Source: Vanilla planifolia
Lineage: Eukaryota > Streptophyta > Magnoliopsida > Asparagales > Orchidaceae
Direction of reading: 5' to 3'
Length of the DNA: 64,000 nt
Assembly: GCA_023846275.1 (NCBI GenBank)
Contig: CM043871.1
Coordinates: 29,480,569 to 29,544,568, forward strand
This document shows positions 11,835 to 25,099 of the stretch, one piece after another (within the stretch, counting starts at the first letter, position 1; the number at the start of each line of letters is the position of its first letter). Made by a program: the position numbers and the translations under genes. The notes below the pieces were generated by a model. It saw nothing but the letters and a program-made list of their open reading frames with translations, made no database searches and had not been told where the DNA came from.

Positions 11835-14730
11835 GATGTAAGCTACTTCATTCTTTTTTTTTTTTTTTTTTAATTTCTATTATTAATGCTGTAGGTTTTA
11901 TGTATTATTTATCCACAATACAAATGTTGTTTGGTCACGTGGATGAAGGCTTTGTTTCATTGGGTTCTTAAATTTTTTTTACTCTTTTTTAATCCTAAAA
12001 ATATTAAAATTTTATTGAATAATTTTCATAAATTTTTTAGATAAATAGTTTTTTTAATGCATATTTTTAAAAAGAAAACGTAAAATACTAAACTAAGTTG
12101 TAATATATTTTATAGTCATTATGTTTTGTTCAGCGCAGTTTTTCAAACTTGTTTTTGAAAGTATTGTTTGAACTGCAATCAGCAGTTATATGATTATGTT
12201 TTAAAATATATTTTTTATTCAGAAAAAAAAGTGGGTAGAATAAAAAATAATTTTTTAAAATAAAAAATTAATTTTTTGCGCCAAAATTAAAGATTATTGT
12301 AATTCTTTAAAATATTAATCATTTATTAACGAATTGTTTATTATGTACAATTAATTATACTTAAAAAATATATTTTAAAAATTTAAATAATAATTTAATA
12401 TTTTGTAATAATGACATCAAATGAAACGTTAGATTAATGCATATCAATATTTAAATGATAATCTATTTGTAACACACTATTGGATATTATTAGAGATGAA
12501 GAGATAAATATTTTTTAAAAGTACTATAATAATTATAATTAAATATAAAAATAAATTATAATTATAATTAATATTCATGTTTTGGATTGTTTTTAGAATC
12601 AAAATAGAACTTATGTTGCAATTGAAAGAAAAGTTTTTAAGAAAGTATTAGAAAAAAATTAAAAATATATTTTACTACTATTTTTATATAGATGTAAAAG
12701 TTTATAATGTCAACATTTTTAATGATAATAAGATTAATTTGTAACATAAATTTTTTGGAGTATCAATAACACTTGAGAAGTTAAGGATGACATTGTTCCA
12801 ACGAGAACAAATAAAATAAAATAAAAACAAAACCTCACCAATTCTAAAGGAAACACATTTCCCCTTAATGCAATGTAGAAAGCATTATTCTCCAATACAA
12901 ATCTATTTCTTAGCATCCCATAATTTATTCCTTAACCAATAGGAATTGCCTATCACTCATGGAATTATTAGCAAACAAAGAAGCAAATCGAAGAGAGGAA
13001 GTTAAAGAAACAAAAAGAAAAATTAAAGACAAAAAAAGATGGGGCATTCTCCTTTTTAATTTAAAATAAAATACATATGGTTTTTGAAATATTTTTTTAA
13101 TAAAACTTTTATTTCAATGTCTTTCTTTTTATAAAAATCTCTTCACTTGAAAACCTAAATAAGATTCTATTGGTTTGCAAATCATAACCCCTTCTAGTAT
13201 TAAGAAAGCTCTTTTTATTTAAAACTTTTTTTGTAATAAAATTGTTTCTTTTGAAATGTAAAGATTAATTATTTATGTTGTAAGATTCCAAACTATGATT
13301 TTTTATTTAAATCTCAAAACCAATTTCTAATATTAAGTTACATTAAAAATACCTTTTTAATTGTAATTCTCAACATTAAAATATAGCAATTAACAATAAA
13401 TACTCACATAGTAACAAAAAACCATAATAGAGTTATCATATAAAATATGTTATCATAGTAGCAACTAGTATAACCTAAGTAACTCAAAACACAATACATG
13501 ATGTTTAAGATAATTTTAAAAGAAATTCACATAATGTTAAGTTAAAAAAAAAAAAAAAAGTTATAATTTATATTTATCAATTTTTTTATTATTGCAAAGT
13601 ATATTTATATGACTTAAAATGTTTAAACCCAAAATAACTTGAACTAGCCTAAGCAAACTTATTAGACAATGCTACATAATTTAATATAAAGCAATACAAG
13701 TTAAGTCATGTCTTGTGTTAGTTTTCATAACTTTTACGTGAATATATAAAAAGTATACATAATAATGTAAAAGATAATATATGAAAACAATGAAATGTAA
13801 TTTAATATTAAAAAAATCACTTTCTTATTTTAGTTTCCTTTTTCTTATCAATTGACAATTTTAAATATATAGAATCTTTTTATAATTAATGTTTGAGTTT
13901 TTATCATTTATATAAAATTTCATGTATTAGTTTTCTTAATAGATTGGATCACCATGGGTTTTACTTTGAGCTCATCCTAAATTAGGTCAACACTCATAAG
14001 TTTTCTTAACTAGGTTAGTCATTTTATCTATAAGCACATCTATGATGAATCTACTAAAGTTTACAAAATATATGCCTCATCTTTTAGATGATTTAATCTA
14101 GCCTTCTCTTAAAACTATTTTTTAACCCAATATTTGGTATTTTGTTCAAATCAATTTTTTCAAATCAAATTTCTTCCTTTTATTTTAATTTTTTTTTAAA
14201 ACAACTCAATATCCCTACTTAATTGATGATTTTATATGTCACAATTTAAAGAAAATTTTTTGGCATCATAGCTATGACTAGAAGGAAATAAATAGTATGA
14301 TAGATATCATGATACATATAAATTGAATCCAAGTATAATTAAAAACTTCTAATAAAATCATGCCAATTTTCTCACAAAGGCTTAAACAATAATTATTCAA
14401 TACATCAATATTTAATCAAGATGAGAAATTATCTTATATGAATTTAGTTTTCCAAAAGTAAGGGTTTTTGGTTGAAATTCTAACATTCATCAACTAGATA
14501 CACTAAAGTACACAAATCACTTATCTTTAGTTCTAAGTCATGGTCAAACTAAGAAATTTGGGTCTTCTTTGTGCAAATCCTTTAATAAACTTTAGCATTC
14601 CTTTCTCTTTCTTCCTTGACTTGATTTATATAGTTAAATTTCTCAATTTTAATTCTTTCCTCTTTGTCTTTACTATGAGACATTACAAACAATTTCAAAT
14701 TTCCTTTTCTTCCTATTAGCCCTATGAGTT
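11835..14730. other. AT-rich intergenic DNA downstream of DEG5
   Basis: The DEG5 3' UTR begins here; a poly-T run follows near 11856-11872. The rest is AT-rich with poly-A/T runs (for example near 13545) and no frame with recognisable homology. The 12730-12960 stretch is slightly more complex but could not be assigned. Confidence 0.45.
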
Positions 14731-14739
14731 CATAGATTT

Positions 14740-15812
14740 TTAAAAATGTTTTGATGATAACAACCCATTTGAGTCATATAATAATCGATCATCTAGTTGA
14801 TTATAGACTAGACGAATTAGGTGATTAAAGAAGAACAATTTGCAATCTTGCAAAGAGTCAACTATAATAAGTTGGTAATATCAAGGCATGTTTGAGGCAC
14901 ATGACTTAAAGAAATATAGATAGAATAATCAAGTGCAAGATTGGGAAACTTTGAGATAATAAACTTATAAGTTGGTTTTGCATTTATCTTACTTGCATAG
15001 CATTCATTTGGAATAAATTCATCCATGACTTTTTAAAAGAATTTACTTAAAAAAATTTATTTTATTAAATTTAAATTGAGCATACCATTTTTTATTAATA
15101 TATAATATATTTAATTTATTCAATAAAGTGCATTTAACCTAAGGATGGTGCAATGTTAAAGTAATATGAATGTTGAAGTCTAATATATTAGATGTAGTTC
15201 TTTACATATAGTCTACATAAGTTATTTTGGTAGTGTATGTAATGATCAATGCATTACAATGCATATAAGAAACATAAGACTAACATATAGTGCATTTTTA
15301 TTCTATGTATAATATGCTTGGTTGTTTGGGAAACATACAAAAGTTAATGAATTTAACAAATTTTGAAAGGAGGAAACTTGAAACTAATGTGTGGTATGAT
15401 ATTTATTAAAATATAATATATATAATTATTGAGACAGCCTATGTTTATTTTTACATGCTGTAAATATTATATAAAATGTGAATAACATATAATATGTTAC
15501 TTCTCACATAAGATATTTTATACAGAAACTTGAACATAATTGGCACTTGACAATGATTAAATCATGAGCTTTTGATCATTGAATTCTGTCATAGTGCCAT
15601 TAAATTTTTTAGAACCCTTTAAAATGGAACCCTTTGAGTCCTAAAGCTTATAAATGCAATATTTTGATTTGATATTGGTTAACACTTCACATGGAATAAA
15701 TGTCTTATTGAAGCTTTCATAAAAAATATTTAAGAGCTCTTTAAAGGATTAAAAGAGATTAAACATAGAGTATTCATTTCTACTCTCCTTCAAACTTTCT
15801 TTCTCAAATAAT

Positions 15813-15855
<43 letters not shown>

Positions 15856-16200
15856 ATTTGAGTCATTTGTTATCATTTTAGAACTTGTATTCTTTGTCTC
15901 TTTGTTGGAGCTATTATGTGAGAATTTTGCCTTTTGCATTTTCCTTTTTTGACTTAGTTCTAAGACATATGGTGTGAAGTGGTTGACCCTTGGAGATTTT
16001 GTTATTGCTTATTCATGAATAGTATTGATTGTACTGGGTTTCTCCATGCAATTGAAGCAAAAGAGTGTTGGTTGGGGTGTGCTCAAGCTAATTAGTTTGG
16101 GATGGACTTAAAGTCATGGATTGAGCCAAATCATCTGAATTCTTAGTCTATGACTTGAGCTTTTATTTCATTATTTTTCTCATTCAACCTTAAATTATCC
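14740..16200 (+). mobile_element. Possible Copia (SIRE-type) LTR remnant
   Basis: The phrase TTTTGATGATAACAACCCAT near 14748 resembles the start of many plant SIRE-type Copia LTRs. The stretch around 15900-16120 has the TG/GT-rich texture often seen near the 3' end of such LTRs. A second TTGATGATAATAAAATCAT lies near 16514. No partner LTR, primer site or coding region was found, so this is a weak assignment based on texture. Confidence 0.3.
15818..15852. repeat. (TA)n microsatellite
   Basis: An uninterrupted alternating TA tract of about 35 bases follows ATTGATG and ends at TTGTATT. Confidence 0.95.
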
Positions 16201-17182
16201 TAAAAATATTTTTCACTCAGCCTCAATCACTTCAAGATTTACAAAGAGTTATAAATTATTTTACAATTAGCTTAATACTAAAGAATTTTGCAAAAATATT
16301 TTTTTCTTTTCAAATTATTTTTAAAAACTTATGGATGCACTTAGGAATTTCATAGTTTAGATATCTCTGATTTTCATAACTTGATGCTGTTAAGTTTCTA
16401 ATAATTTATATAATTATTTTTATAGTTCATTTTTCTCTTTTGAGATGTATCTTATTTTCGGTGGTGTGAAGTTTTTGGAAGAAATTATTATATTTTTATC
16501 GTGACACCACTTGTTTGATGATAATAAAATCATTATGAGAGTTTTTAATAGTTTTTTAAGTATCTTTTAGATCAAGCATCTTAAGCTCTTACATGATCAA
16601 TCAATTAGAGAGATTTGACTAAATATTTTATAGAGTAATTCATAAATGAAGTAATGTCAAGTAGTATTGATGGTTATGCTCTAATTGTGGCTTAAATGAT
16701 ATATCTATGAGCTATTGACCAAATTCTTAGAGTAACTAATCATCAAGAGTTTATCTCTAAAATATTTATTTATTTAATTATTATCTTATCATTTATTTAC
16801 ATATGATATAATTAGGTTGTATAATATCATTTATTCATAAACATTATCATTGATCTCTTACGTATTATTATTTTAATAATTACAAAAATATTTAATTATT
16901 TTTAATAATTATAAAATATTTTTAAAACATAAAAATAATTAATATATAAAAGATGATTATAGAAAAGAAAACAAAAAAAATTGATCTAATAACCCACACA
17001 TGACCAAGCCCAAAGTCTTTGGCCAAGTGTCTCGAAATATTAGGCAATTAGCCTTAGGGAGTTATGGGTCCAGAGAATGGGTGAATCAAGTCGGGTAAAA
17101 AAATAACTCCTAAATTGTTTCAGGCATAACACATCAAGTAGGAATCAAAATTGTTAAGAAATAGATCAAGTCAAGTTAGATT

Positions 17183-17186
<4 letters not shown>
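16201..17186. other. AT-rich intergenic DNA, no gene recognised
   Basis: AT-rich DNA with no coding homology. The sequence becomes somewhat less AT-rich from about 16980, leading into the TG microsatellite and the 72-bp tandem repeat. Confidence 0.4.

Positions 17187-17213
<27 letters not shown>
17187..17213. repeat. (TG)n microsatellite
   Basis: Thirteen TG dinucleotides in a row, followed by TTTGTATATATA. Confidence 0.95.
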
Positions 17214-17445
17214 TTGTATATATAGGCACACGAGATTTAGGTCATGATTTCCCAAGAGCATCACAAGATAACCAATGTTATTTGGTTGACTTATAAATTG
17301 AGATGAAGTATTTTTTTAAATGCCATATATCATCTACAAGCTTACAATACGGGAGTAAAAACTATCCTTGTTTGCTTTCGAATTAGGGCAAACAAGTGCC
17401 ATCCAATCACGCATTTTCATAATCAAATGGTTCAGACTACGTCTA

Positions 17446-17700
17446 TTTTTGTGAATAGTAGATTCTATTTAACCGTCGATCTAATAAGCTTTATTGAGCG
17501 GATGAGATTAGTTCTATCATTTTGAACAGTAATTTTCATCTTATTATCCATCCATAAAACCTAATTATACGATTGAGATCTTATTTGTATTTGTTAGCAA
17601 TGCATTTCATCTAACTATCCATTCATAAAGCTCGATTAAACAGTTAAGATCATCTCTGTCTTTATGAATAGTGTTCTTGCACATCAACATTGTCCATCTA
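17446..17700. repeat. Diverged tandem repeat, about 72-bp period, 3.5 units
   Basis: Units begin near 17446, 17519, 17588 and 17659. Each runs through a GAATAGT-like start, a CATCTAA(C)TATCCAT-like middle and a (A/C)GATTGAGATC-like end. Units have diverged by point changes but keep spacings of 73, 69 and 71 bases. Such blocks are common inside LTRs or as local minisatellites; no LTR ends could be tied to this one. Confidence 0.7.
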
Positions 17701-18858
17701 GTATGAGACTTAACAATTTAGATCAAATCTAGCTTGGATTAGATATGGACTATTTATTCAATATTTTAATAGAGAGGCTGTTATTTTGTTCACTCAGATC
17801 AAATAATGGTAGCTATTCCTGCTCGTAATCAGCATTTCAAAAATTTGTTTATGTTTGTTTAGAACTCTCAAATGCTGACGACTATTTTGGGTTTTCCTTT
17901 CTAGCCATTAAAAAATTTTATTTTTAATCTAAAATATTCTAATATAAATAGAGGAGTCGTAGGAGTTGGATGATTGATGATTTTACATTCTACAATATTT
18001 TTGGAAGAAAAGGTGCAAAACCAAAAATCATAATTCAATTTTTATGCCTTTATTAGAGTCATATTTGCAACTCATTTTTCTTCTTTCTTGCTTCATTTTC
18101 TTTGATTGTATACCTTACTAGTGACTTCTTTATAATTGATTTTTTATTTCCTTATTTCTTTTTTATTTATTTTCTAAAAAGATGTATGAATGTAAGATCT
18201 TTATTGATTCTATTTTTCTTAATAATGTTAGTATAAATTAATAATTTTTTTAATTTAATATCTCAAAAATAAGTCCTTTAGGTTGTTCTAAGCTTTTTCA
18301 TGTGTATTCATATTTTAATACCACAACTCATAGACTTGTGCCATATGTGCTTTGATAAGTAAATAATGAAACATCATAATTAATTATTATTTTATATTAT
18401 GCTTGAATATTATAAACTTGTATAATTGAGATTATGATAGTGAACACTTACCTATAGCTGTAAAAGAGTGTGGTTTGTAAATATTACATCTTCCTATTAC
18501 GATGAAAGAAGATGCCTTTGTTTATGGAATCATGATTAGGTTGACTGGGGGTGGATGTAGGCACGAGTTATACTGAACCATCTAAAAATCTCTTATTTCT
18601 TTTATTTTCTTTGCTTTTATGCAATTTATAATATTTCTTTTATTTAATAATATTTAATACACATATAAAAGAAATTTATTAAAATTATTTTTATCAAGAA
18701 TAAAATATTTTATTAAAAATATTTTAAATAATAAAATTTAAATTTTATTTTACATTTTTATTTAGCAAAATTATTAAATCCATAATTTGATAATGGCCAA
18801 ATTTTAATTTAAGGAAAGATTTTTAAAATAGCAAAAAGTTTAGAAGCAGCCTTGTGCA
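17701..18858. other. AT-rich DNA with a Copia LTR-like tail near 18535-18640
   Basis: Mostly AT-rich without genes. At 18541-18585 the string GGATGTAGGCACGAG is followed by TGAACCATCTAAAAATCTC and a TTTATTTTCTTTGCTTTTATG tail. This order resembles the conserved 3' region of SIRE-type Copia LTRs, where a GGA(T/C)GTAGG block precedes GAACCA and a T-rich end. It may pair with the LTR-like start near 14748 if later insertions separated them. Confidence 0.3.
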
Positions 18859-20130
18859 TTAACACGAAACAAATCCTAAGGCTTTTCTATTTAGTGGTCT
18901 TGTACTATTTGAAACTTGATTAAAGCCCATCATATTTGTAGTTGATGTTGCGTTTAGTTGTAGCTTATTCACATTGATGCATAATTGGGCTTCATCTAAT
19001 TTAAGATTCAAATTGCTCATACTCTCTATTTTGCTTAATGCATCAACCATCATATTTGCCATTTTTAAGTGATATATAATATCTTTATCATAATATTTTA
19101 TAAATTCGAACAAAATTACTATCTTAGATTAAGTTTCTTTTAAGTGAAATGTATTTAAAACTTTAATGATCAAAATATATTTGAGCCTTTATGCCAAATA
19201 AGTAATTCTTTCAAATCCCAAAAGCAAATGTAATGTTTCTAATTCTAGATCATTAACCAGATAACCCTTCTTTTATGTTTATAATTGTCAGAAAGCATAG
19301 GTTATAACCTTTCCATTTTACCTCAAGACAACTCTTAATCCTTATAAAGATGTATTAGTATAGACTTGAAAATCTTTATCATTGATTGGTAAAGCTAATA
19401 TTAATTTTGAGGTTCATTTTTTCTTTAAAATTTAGAAACTTTCTTCATACTTAAATTGAACTATCTTTAGTGCAAGTCTAGTCAAAGGAGCTACAGTTTG
19501 AGAGAAATATTTAACAAACATTCCGTAATATCTAGCTATCCCTAAGAAACTCTTGATCTTCATGACATTCGTAGGATATACCAATAAGTGACTATTGTTA
19601 TCTTCTGTGTTTATTAATAAACCCTTGACATTGATTATGTGTCCTAAAAATGGAGTACCCTTTAACTAGAAACTTCAATTAAAAAAGTTGGCATAAAGTT
19701 AATGTTCTTTCAATTTTTGTATCACCATGTCCAAATGTACTATATTATTGTGTTCACTTTAGTAATATGCTAGGATGTCATCAACGAATACTATCACAAA
19801 GCAATATAGCCATCTCTTGAATACATAATTCATTAGATCTATAAATGTTGCTATTTTATTCATTAATCCAAAAGAAAGTACCAAAAATTTGTACTAATCA
19901 TACTTAGTCTTAAATGCCAATTTTGTTATATCTTCTTTTCATATCTTTAATTAATGCTATTTGACCTCAAATCAATTTTAAGAATACCTTGGTTAATTGA
20001 AGTTGATCAAATAGTTCTTTTATTCTAGAGAAAAGATACTTGTTCTTCACTATGATACAAGTTTAAGTCCTTTTAATATATGCATATGCATAAAATCCCA
20101 TCCTTAGTTTTGATGAAAAACATCAATGCT
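18859..20130 (-). mobile_element. Decayed Ty3/gypsy RT-RNase H, minus strand
   Basis: Reading the minus strand from 20130 down to 18859, broken frames give FFIKTKDG, KIDLRS (near 19970), FVIVFVDDILAYY (near 19765-19805, an intact VDD catalytic motif), VPFLGHIINVKG (near 19620-19660) and an open RNase H end at 19113-18859 with FEFIKYYDKDIIYH and NMMVDALSKIE. The order is that of plant gypsy polymerases. Stops and indels lie between blocks. It is a different copy from the plus-strand relic at 1720-2640. Confidence 0.85.
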
Positions 20131-22296
20131 TTTTAATATGAAATACTATGTCTGATAAATCATTTGTCTTAAATTTCTTGAAACTTTCTTCTCATGTAAC
20201 TCCACAAGCACCATCTTATAAGGTTCCTTAAATATAAGTTTTGCTCCAAGTATTAAGTCAATGATGAATAATCACATAGAAAATAATGCCAAATGAATAA
20301 TCACTTTCTAAAACACATAAAAATTGCTTTTATCAAGAACTATGTTTATAAGGTTAACATAGCAAAAATTTAAAACTAATATATACTCATGGTCATACAA
20401 ATAAGATTAGTTGATGTAATAACTACTACAATATGATATATAATCAACTAAAACATGACATAAAAATGAACTATCTCTCTCAAAGCTCCTCTAAAGTCTC
20501 ACCTATGCCTCTTTATTACTTGAAAGTTTTAGATCATAGAATATGTTGAACTAATTGACAATAGCTTAGTTGATAAAAGCTGTACAACATATATGTAAAA
20601 TAGTATAACTTTGGGGTCATACTACATCTAAGCTTTAGATCATGTAATACATAAACAATAATAAATAAGAATGATAGAAATGATATCAACATTTTCTTTA
20701 GAAATACACCCATTTTTCCTCTTAGAAGGAATCATTTAAAATTCTTTTAGCCATCTTTTATTTGTCTGAACCTTTTTCTTATTTTAGTTTTGTTTAAGAA
20801 TAAGGGCTAAATACATTTTAAAATTTTGATCTCTACCCCTAGATCATATTTTGGAATGAGTTATTCCTTCCTTCGACTCCACCTTCATATATTAGAATGA
20901 GATCTACTAATTTGAAAACTATCAAAATTTTTATTCTTTTGAAAACTCAGCCTTATTCTTAAAATCAAATTTTTGTTGTTATCTTCTTTCTATTTCTCTC
21001 TTCTAATTCACTTATACGAAATAATTTAGCTTTATAATAAAATAACTTTCTCCATTTACTAATTAGGGGCTTTAATCTCATTTGACATGATATAAATAAT
21101 AAAATGCTCTCAAATATCCCTCATATTCTAAAATTCCCATGACAACCAAAAACCTCCTCTTTTGGAACCATCAGCATGTCGCTACCTTTCTCTTACCTTT
21201 CAAATGCTCACTAGACACTTCAATTTCTAAATCTTTCCTCAGCCTCAGTTGATGTACCTCCTCTTGAAGTGGTTTCCATTGCTTAGAATTGTTGAATTGC
21301 CAACAACTTCAGTTTTGTTGGTTAAGGAATTAGTTTTTTTTTTAAAAAAAAAAATTGAAGTTTACTAAAACTTGGGACTTTGTGAAATTTTTTTAATTTT
21401 TTTATTAGTTTAACATAAAAAAAATTCACTAGTCAATTTTTATTTTGGTTCTATGAATGTGTTTTCTAGTTTCCAATTTTTTTTATTTTTATGTCATTTT
21501 GTATTTTTTAATAACTTTAATAATTTTAATATTCTTTAAATAAATATTTTACTATTTTCTTTGAAATCATTTGATCTTTACTTTAATAAATTAATATGTG
21601 GTATGCTAATTTATGTTGTATTGTTTTTTTGTGATTTACTATTCAGTTGAAAAAAGTTTGAAAAAAAGTTAGCTTTAATACAATGAAAAATGAATATGGT
21701 TTCATGCAATGAGAAATAAGTATAATAAAATAAATATTAAAATATAACATATTTATACAAAATAATATTTTTTATAAGGTACAAATACGTAGGACTATCT
21801 TTATAATGCAACCCAATTTCTAAAGGCACGATTTATGATCCAAGGCTTAATTTTGGTTTGGAAATTTTTTATTATATTAACTTTGTGAAACTTTATTTTT
21901 AAAAATGTTTTAAAAATAACATTTTATGAGAGAAAAAATATAAAAATTAATTCTATAGATTTAAAAATAAAAAATACTTATAAAAAAATTCTTCTTCATA
22001 TATCCAAGAGCTATAAATATAAATTACAAAAAATAAAAAATTATTTTCTTTGAGAATTATTCCCCCATTATGATATAACATGACGTTTGAAGAATTGGGT
22101 TCATAACAGAGTTTTGAATAAAAATAGATGGATAAAAAGAAAATTCTCCATTTTATTTTTGAGAGTATAAAGTTTAAGTTTAATAATTTTAAATATTTGA
22201 TGGTATTTTTAATCTTTTCTAAACCTAGTTGGGGAGTTTAAAGAGATGAATACAATAATAGACAATAAAAGAACAAATGAAAGACCAAAGAATCGA
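20131..22296. other. AT-rich DNA upstream of GSTU1, partly gypsy 5' region
   Basis: By position, 20131-21290 should hold the protease and gag part of the minus-strand gypsy relic. The stretch 21170-21290 is less AT-rich and may be gag, but no motif is clear. From 21300 to 22296 the sequence is AT-rich low-complexity spacer with long T/A runs near 21330. Confidence 0.35.
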
Positions 22297-22313
22297 TGAC
22301 GCAAGCGATGACG
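22297..22313 (+). promoter_or_regulatory. as-1 element of the GSTU1 promoter
   Basis: Two TGACG half-sites, at 22297-22301 and 22309-22313, are 12 bases apart, the exact as-1 geometry bound by TGA-type bZIP factors. It lies about 130 bases before the ATG. A further TGACGT is at 22345-22350. as-1 elements drive salicylate-, auxin- and xenobiotic-induced expression of many tau GST genes. The same block, with part of its 3' flank, is conserved in front of the three minus-strand copies. Confidence 0.85.
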
Positions 22314-22435
22314 CGAATTTTAGAACATTCCAGAATCGGTGGAATGACGTAAGTTCATTTCGGATATTAGAACACCCAAAGTTCATGCTTTTCATCATCT
22401 GATTCTGAGATAACGAAATACAACAAGAGCTTTAA

Positions 22436-23196
<761 letters not shown>

Positions 23197-23683
23197 TCGA
23201 TGACAACCTCTTGCTGATGTTTGATTTGAATTGAGCAATGATCGCATGTTTTGTTCGTGTGTATGGCAACCTTTGTTGCCTTTTAGCCAGTTCTCGTGTC
23301 CACTTTTTTTGGCATTAATGTTTTAGCCATGTTTTCAAATGCGATCGAATGCGTAAAAGTGATAAATTTCTAAGTAAAAATTGCAGTGTTTATAAACTTT
23401 TATCAAAGGATCACTTCATGAGTCTGATTTCCAATGATCTAGTCTAGAGAGATTGGTTGCTTTTGAGGTGGAGGGGCTAGTTTTGAAGTGCCTTTTGCCC
23501 ATGCTCTTCCAATCTATGGTTGAAATTTAGAAGGATAATTTTTTTAGTTTATTTATTCTATAAATTTTTATATTATCAATTATACCATAATGAAGTGATA
23601 TTAACAAATATTTATAATAATATAAAATAATAAAAATAAAAATATAATTTTAAAATTAAAAAAATAAGAACTTATTGGGGTAA
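23197..23683. other. 3' flank of GSTU1
   Basis: The GSTU1 3' UTR and spacer. Sequence is moderately AT-rich at first, then low-complexity from 23530. No further gene is seen. Confidence 0.5.
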
Positions 23684-25060
23684 GATGGTAGATTTATCAT
23701 AATTTTTTTTAAATCGAGATAGTTATGGTTAAAACTTCTATTATCTATTCCTTTGATTTTTCAAAATAGAAAAAGTTAATCTTAAGTTAGTTGAATGTTA
23801 TAGATGATCTTATGATTGATGATAAATCTCTCTAAAGGGAAAGAGAGGTTGTAGGTGTTTTATAAAAGAATTTAGTGATGGTGGAGATTTAGATTTATCA
23901 TTGAAAACAAAAGGAAATGGGCTCATTGTTAAATGTGTTGCTTGATTCTTTTAAGGAGATTCTTTGTAATGCTATGGACCAAATAGGATAGAAAGTCTGA
24001 TCTCATGAGATTTGACTTAGAAGAAGTGATCTCAAAAGACATTGAATAGATTTTTAGATAAAAAGATATAAAAATAAATAGTTCTATATCTAGTACAGAG
24101 AGAAGATTCTAAGATTTATATGTAAGATTTTAATCTTAAGATGCTAATAAACCTTTTTAGGGTGAAACTCGTTTTAATCGATAAGAGACAACCAAAGTAG
24201 ACAACATTTTAACATAATAAAAATATATAGTGGCACTCATATTGCAGCATCTGACATTATTGGAGGTTTTCTTGGCAAAGTTTGAAGTCTTTAAAGATTT
24301 GAAAGCCTTTAGATTTTACCAAAAATTTAGAAAATCCCTAGGATTTAAAAGGATTTTTTATGTTTCCACCATTTCATTGTCGATAACTTTCTTTGACATC
24401 AATGATAAGATGGTAGATTTATCATAATTCTTTTTAAATTGAGATAGTTATGTTTAAAACCTTTATTATCTACTCCTTTGGTTTCCCAAAATAGAAAAAT
24501 TTAATCTTAAGTTAGTTGAATGTTAAGTTGATTGTTGCAGATGATCTTATTGATTGATGATGAATCTCTCTAAAAGAAAAGAGAGGTTGTTAGATTTATC
24601 ATTGAAAACAAAAAAAATAGGCTTATTTTTACATGTGTTGCTTGATTCTTTTAAAGAGATTCTTTGTAATGCTCGAGACCAAAGAGAATAGAAAGTCTGA
24701 TCTCAGAAGGTTTGGTTTAGAAGAAGTGATCTCAAAAGGCACTTAATAGATTTTCAGATAAAGAGAAATGAAAATAAATAATTTTATATTTATTATAAAG
24801 AGAAGATTCTAAGATTTATATGTAAGATTTAGTCTTAAAATGTTAATAAATCTTTTTAGGATAAAACTTATTTTAATCGATAAGAGGCAACCAAAGTAGA
24901 CAACATTTTGAAATAATAAAAACATATAGTGGCACTTATATTGCAACATCTGGCATTAATGGATGTTTTCTTGGCAAAGTTTGAAGTCTTTAAAGATTTG
25001 AAAGCCTTCAGACTTTGCCAAAAATTTAGAAAATCCTTAGGTTTTAAAAGGATTTTTTAT
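23684..25060. repeat. Two-copy tandem duplication, about 0.7 kb
   Basis: The segment at 23684-24400 is repeated at 24406-25060. Shared landmarks are TAAGATGGTAGATTTATCAT, GAAAGTCTGATCTCA, AAGATTCTAAGATTTATATG, CAACCAAAGTAGACAAC and a TTTGAAGTCTTTAAAGATTT block. The second copy lacks a few dozen bases after GAGAGGTTGT and carries scattered substitutions. No coding homology was recognised; a short open frame at 24230-24427 is in copy one only. The second copy ends about 20 bases before the 7.56-kb GSTU unit begins. Confidence 0.85.
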
Positions 25061-25099
25061 GTTTTAAAAGGTCTTAAAAGGATTTTTCTTATCTCTTTT

